Position numbers and translations under genes: made by a program. This document shows positions 60,601 to 64,000 of a DNA stretch of 64,000 nt, in pieces; the first letter of the stretch is position 1, and every line of letters begins with the position of its first letter. The notes beneath the pieces are model-generated. The model was given only the letters and a program-made list of their open reading frames with translations. It had not been told where the DNA came from and did not search any database. The stretch lies in assembly GCF_021869535.1 (NCBI RefSeq), contig NW_026262734.1, positions 107,543,088-107,607,087 on the forward strand, in the 5' to 3' direction. This stretch comes from Mytilus californianus (taxonomy: Eukaryota > Mollusca > Bivalvia > Mytilida > Mytilidae).

Positions 60601-60849
60601 CTTTTAGAAGTTGTCATCCAATGTATTTGGTTTTTGGAATTTCTTGTTAAACTGCATAGTATTAGATATCAATTTTCAGCCTTTAGTAAAACCAATAGCC
60701 CATTTGCCAATTACCGATTTGATTCTGTTATTACACACTTTTTAAACAAATCACTTCCCTTTGTCAATTGTAGTCTGGTTCTATACCGGACAAAATTGGC
60801 TGTTGCCAATGCAAAGCATGATTAATTGAAAGTGATATATCAGCGGTTT

Positions 60850-62310
60850 AACTAATTTTTCATGAAAAATAATTTCTGATGTCAAAAGTATTTAGCTTAA
60901 CAACAAATTAATGTAATCAAAAGATTTAAAACCTTAAAGATTACTCACATTACGCACAGGTAAATTTGCTTTTTCTGCTAGCTCTCCATTGTAAATAAAA
61001 ATTAATGTCCCTCATAAGGGAGACAACTATAAAAGGGATCTCTAATTACAGGGTCAATTACCGGAATTGGCAAATAGACTACGCTCATACCACATCTTCC
61101 TATATCTATTAACTATATTTACTTAATTTAGTAACTGAAAAAGGAAAAAATGTGAAGCACACTATTTATTTAATCCTTTAAACAGTGTTTGTGTTTAAAG
61201 AGAAAAATTCAAGAAAACAACTGAATATACTAAGGATATAATTCACCAAACACCCAAACAACATACATACTTACTTATCAACCAGCATATTTTTAAAATA
61301 AAATCTCCCATTATACCCATACTATGATTTGCAGCAGGTCAAGTTTACGAGCATATTCCATCTACGCCAGGGACTTACAACCTTACGACTTTTCAAGGTG
61401 CGCCAGAGGGTTGCATCCTGTTCTGCAAATCATGTTCTGCTAAAATTGGATGCATGTTTTTGATAAAGCCAAAATGAAATTTTAAATATGGAATTCCTAA
61501 GTTAGTATGTATGTCATTTGTGAAGGCATAATTTTTTTATTTATCATAAAAAATATGATAGAATGAACATTACAACCACATAAACTGACAGTAAATTAAG
61601 TTTATATCTATCATCAAATCACATTGACATACAATATAGTAATTTTATATTTATTACAAAACATGAAACACTCAAACTTCTTTTGAATGTGAAAGTTCAT
61701 GATTTCATGCCAAAATTGATGTGTTTAAATGACTTTAATATCATACAACCCCTAATGAACATTTCTTAGCATTCATGTATTGAATAATAAGCAAATAATA
61801 AAAGTTTGATATAACAGTCAGTTTAATGTATATTTAATTTTAAAAATTTGTAAGAAATAATTATAGTTAAAAAAAATCTCAGGATGTGATCCCATAATAT
61901 TTAATTTTTACAAAGTCAATCAATCCAATTAGTTTAATATCTGAAGAAGATCTTTCAACATTCAAGTGTTCATTTTTGAATTTATGTTGGAAGTATGAAA
62001 AAATGAAAAAATGAGAGTATACCACAAGCATTACCTTAAATTAACATTTAGAAACATGAATTCAGACAATCATCATATACACCATACGTACACCTATTTC
62101 TAAAAGTATATCTGGAGAAAACCTCATAAAAAATTAACTTATACCAATGAACCATGAAAATTAGGTACAGTTCAACTTACACATGCCAGACAGACATTCA
62201 CACCTTACAATCATTCTATCAAACAATTATGGCTCAAATATTCAATGTGGCAAATGCATATGGTGTTGCTTCACCAACTTCCTGATTCTTTCAAAAATTG
62301 ATAGCATATA
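60850..62310. other. No firm gene
   Basis: AT-rich. At 61,333-61,480 a plus-strand frame follows TTTGCAGCAG and reads GQVYEHIPSTPGTYNLTTFQ then CILFCKSCSAKIGC; it might be an exon but lacks support. Confidence 0.3.
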
Positions 62311-62318
62311 CATGTTAA

Positions 62319-62899
62319 GGGAGTTCAGGGGTATACCGCCATCTTGAATTGTACAATCACAGTAAATAATCGGTCTAGTTCTTTACCCAAATCTGCAAAT
62401 TTGGAGACAGATTTGCAATTTATTGGTCACACTGTTTATATCTATAAAAAAAAATTAGTTATTAATTGCATTATCGAAAATGTTTTAACAAATACCAAAT
62501 ATTTGTGCTTTTAGAATTAATTTTTCAAATAAGCCATTTAAGGGGAGATAGCTCTTTTAGTACATAATTTATACTGGACATATAGGGAAATTTTCATTTT
62601 TTACTTGTAGCAAGAAAACAATTTCGGTGAAACCATTTTTTCTTTTTATTTTCTTAAAATATATAATAATACCTATCTTCTCATATTTTATTTCAAAATT
62701 CTGTCTCATAGATTTCCTTTAATGCACAAAAATGTGTTTTTTCATGAACAATCTAAGCAGATTTTGGCAATTTTGAACTACTCGTACCTTGAAAAAAAGT
62801 GCGGTGACCCATACTTTATATCATTTTAAAAAAAAAAGCATAGTAAAATCTTTATTTTGGCAAAGTATAAGGAAATTCTGTCTAAACCCCTGAACTACC
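62319..62899. mobile_element. piggyBac-like MITE (TTAA target sites)
   Basis: TIRs GGGAGTTCAGGGGT and GGTAGTTCAGGGGT (one mismatch), each bordered by TTAA (62,315-62,318 and 62,900-62,903). 581 bases, no coding frame. TTAA duplication is the signature of piggyBac transposition. Confidence 0.7.
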
Positions 62900-63229
62900 T
62901 TAAAGAGCATAAATATTCAAAATATATACTTTATATTGTGAATTATGTTTTATATACAACTTTTCTTTTACAACATGTTCCTGCTCAATTCTTTCTGTCT
63001 GTAATCGTTGAACAGTTCTACAGGCTCCTCCCCTGCAATCATGATACATTCTTGCCCTTTTCACCACTGCTTCAGTTGGAATCATTAACATATTTCCAGT
63101 TAATTTGAGTTTTGGGCAGCCTGCCTCCTTGTCATCTAGAAAGTTTAGAACATCCAGAAGTGCAATGTTCTTAGGGATTGAATTGTTATCCCTAACAATA
63201 AATCCTTCCTTAAACTGGGCAAAACATTC
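62900..63229 (-). CDS. Terminal exon of an unidentified gene
   Basis: Starts after a good acceptor (TATATTTCAG, AG at 63,231-63,230) and stays open for about 110 codons to TAA at 62,902-62,900. Landmarks: ECFAQFKEGFIV, IPKNIALLDVLNFLDDK, CPKLKLTGNMLMIPTEAVVK, ARMYHDCRGGACRTVQR, ERIEQEHVVKEKLYIKH and a final KVYILNIYAL. The C-x4-C after HD and the final H..N..Y..N pattern recall, from memory, a widespread uncharacterised invertebrate protein family often linked to mobile elements. Earlier exons would lie beyond the right edge or within 63.3-64 kb, where I see only repeats. The stop codon lies in the TTAA of the MITE next to it. A shorter 63-codon frame inside (from 63,091) misses the N-terminal half. 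Confidence 0.55.
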   Translation of the reverse strand, partial: ECFAQFKEGFIVRDNNSIPKNIALLDVLNFLDDKEAGCPKLKLTGNMLMIPTEAVVKRARMYHDCRGGACRTVQRLQTERIEQEHVVKEKLYIKHNSQYKVYILNIYAL

Positions 63230-63354
63230 CTGAAATATAAAATATGAAATATTGAATTAATGTTTAATAGACTGAAATTACATTGTATGCAAGTAAAGAT
63301 CTTAAAAGAATATATTAGGGGGCTATGATGAAATATGTTGTCCTGTATTTCAGC

Positions 63355-64000
63355 TCATGACCTGGGGTCAAGTGACCTTTTCTCATCACTTGGCTTCTGT
63401 CGTCAATCAGCCTCTGTTGTCATAAAATTTCATAAATACTTCTCCACTGAAATTACTTGGTTAAAGTTAACCAAACTTTGCCAAAATCATTATTAAGGCA
63501 TCTAGTTTAAAAAATGAATCCATCAACCACACCTAACAACCAACATAGCCACTATGGCTAAAAATAGAACATAGGGGTAAAATGCAGTTTTTGGCTTATA
63601 TCTCTGAAACTAAAGCATTAAGAGTAAATTGAACATATGGTAAAATTGATCATCAGGTTAAGATCTATTTTCTATTTGTGTCTTTTTCATTTTTATACGA
63701 CATTGGTATGACGTTGGCGTCATCGTTGTAGTCGTCATCGTCCGAAGACACATTGGTTTTCGCACTCTAACTTTAGTTTAAGTGAATGGATCTCTATGAA
63801 ATTTTACCAAAAGGTTCAATACCACAAAAGAAAGGTTGGGATTGATTTTGGGGGTTATGGTACCAACAGTTAAGGAATTAGGGGCCAAAAAGGGGCCAAA
63901 AATAAGCATTTTTGTAACTTCCAGACATAACTTGTGTGTTAAGTGTATGGATCTCTCTGACATTGTACCACAAGGTTCCATAACACACAGGGAATGCTGG
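63355..64000 (+). repeat. Two common bivalve repeats
   Basis: 63,355-63,660 is related to 59,508-59,880 (AAATAGAACATAGGGGTAAA). 63,680-64,000 is another family (GTCGTCATCGTCCGAAGACA; AGGGGCCAAAAAGGGGCCAA) that runs off the edge. Confidence 0.7.

Overview
The window looks like AT-rich nuclear DNA of a marine bivalve, most probably a mussel of the Mytilus type. It has long gene-poor stretches, introns marked by good splice signals, and many copies of dispersed repeats that I recognise from memory as typical of mussels and other bivalves. No database search was possible. No prokaryotic features, rRNA or confident tRNA genes are visible.

The main coding content is three copies of one gene, all on the minus strand, at 11,030-12,194 (broken, at least four indels), 30,518-31,709 (intact, 393 codons) and 53,873-55,054 (one 1-base frameshift). 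The product starts with a probable N-myristoylation signal, continues with ankyrin-like helices and ends in an R-S-ExE type mono-ADP-ribosyltransferase (ART) domain. In each copy a splice acceptor lies 10 bases before the ATG, so the whole coding region is one exon preceded by a non-coding leader exon.

Upstream of the genes (higher coordinates) the window carries about eight copies of a module. On the minus strand it reads: a TTTTCGTAAAAT-like box, a TATA box in the context CAGTATAA(A/C)AG, then a 5' splice donor. I read these as promoters with short leader exons. One serves each copy at 11 and 54 kb, several stand in tandem (38.3, 40.2 and 41.8 kb) before the intact copy at 31 kb, and another cluster (0.4, 4.2 and 6.8 kb) points off the left edge, presumably towards a further paralogue.

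Layout: 1-15,560 and 37,830-57,960 are two diverged copies of one segmental duplication, interrupted by different transposon insertions (about 9.6 kb of nested repeats at 41,665-51,230 in the second copy). Between them lies 15.6-30 kb of repeats: SGNH-hydrolase and reverse-transcriptase relics, fold-backs, a TIR element and a Mutator-like relic. This stretch also holds two coding exons of a cysteine-rich protein on the minus strand near 19.7 and 20.2 kb. The right end, 58-64 kb, has a CATATG-rich palindromic tract, two common bivalve repeat families, and the last exon (62,900-63,229, minus) of an unidentified gene whose stop codon lies in the TTAA target site of a piggyBac-like MITE.

The strongest candidate for an undescribed system is the ankyrin-ART cluster with its multiplied TATA promoters and leader exons.
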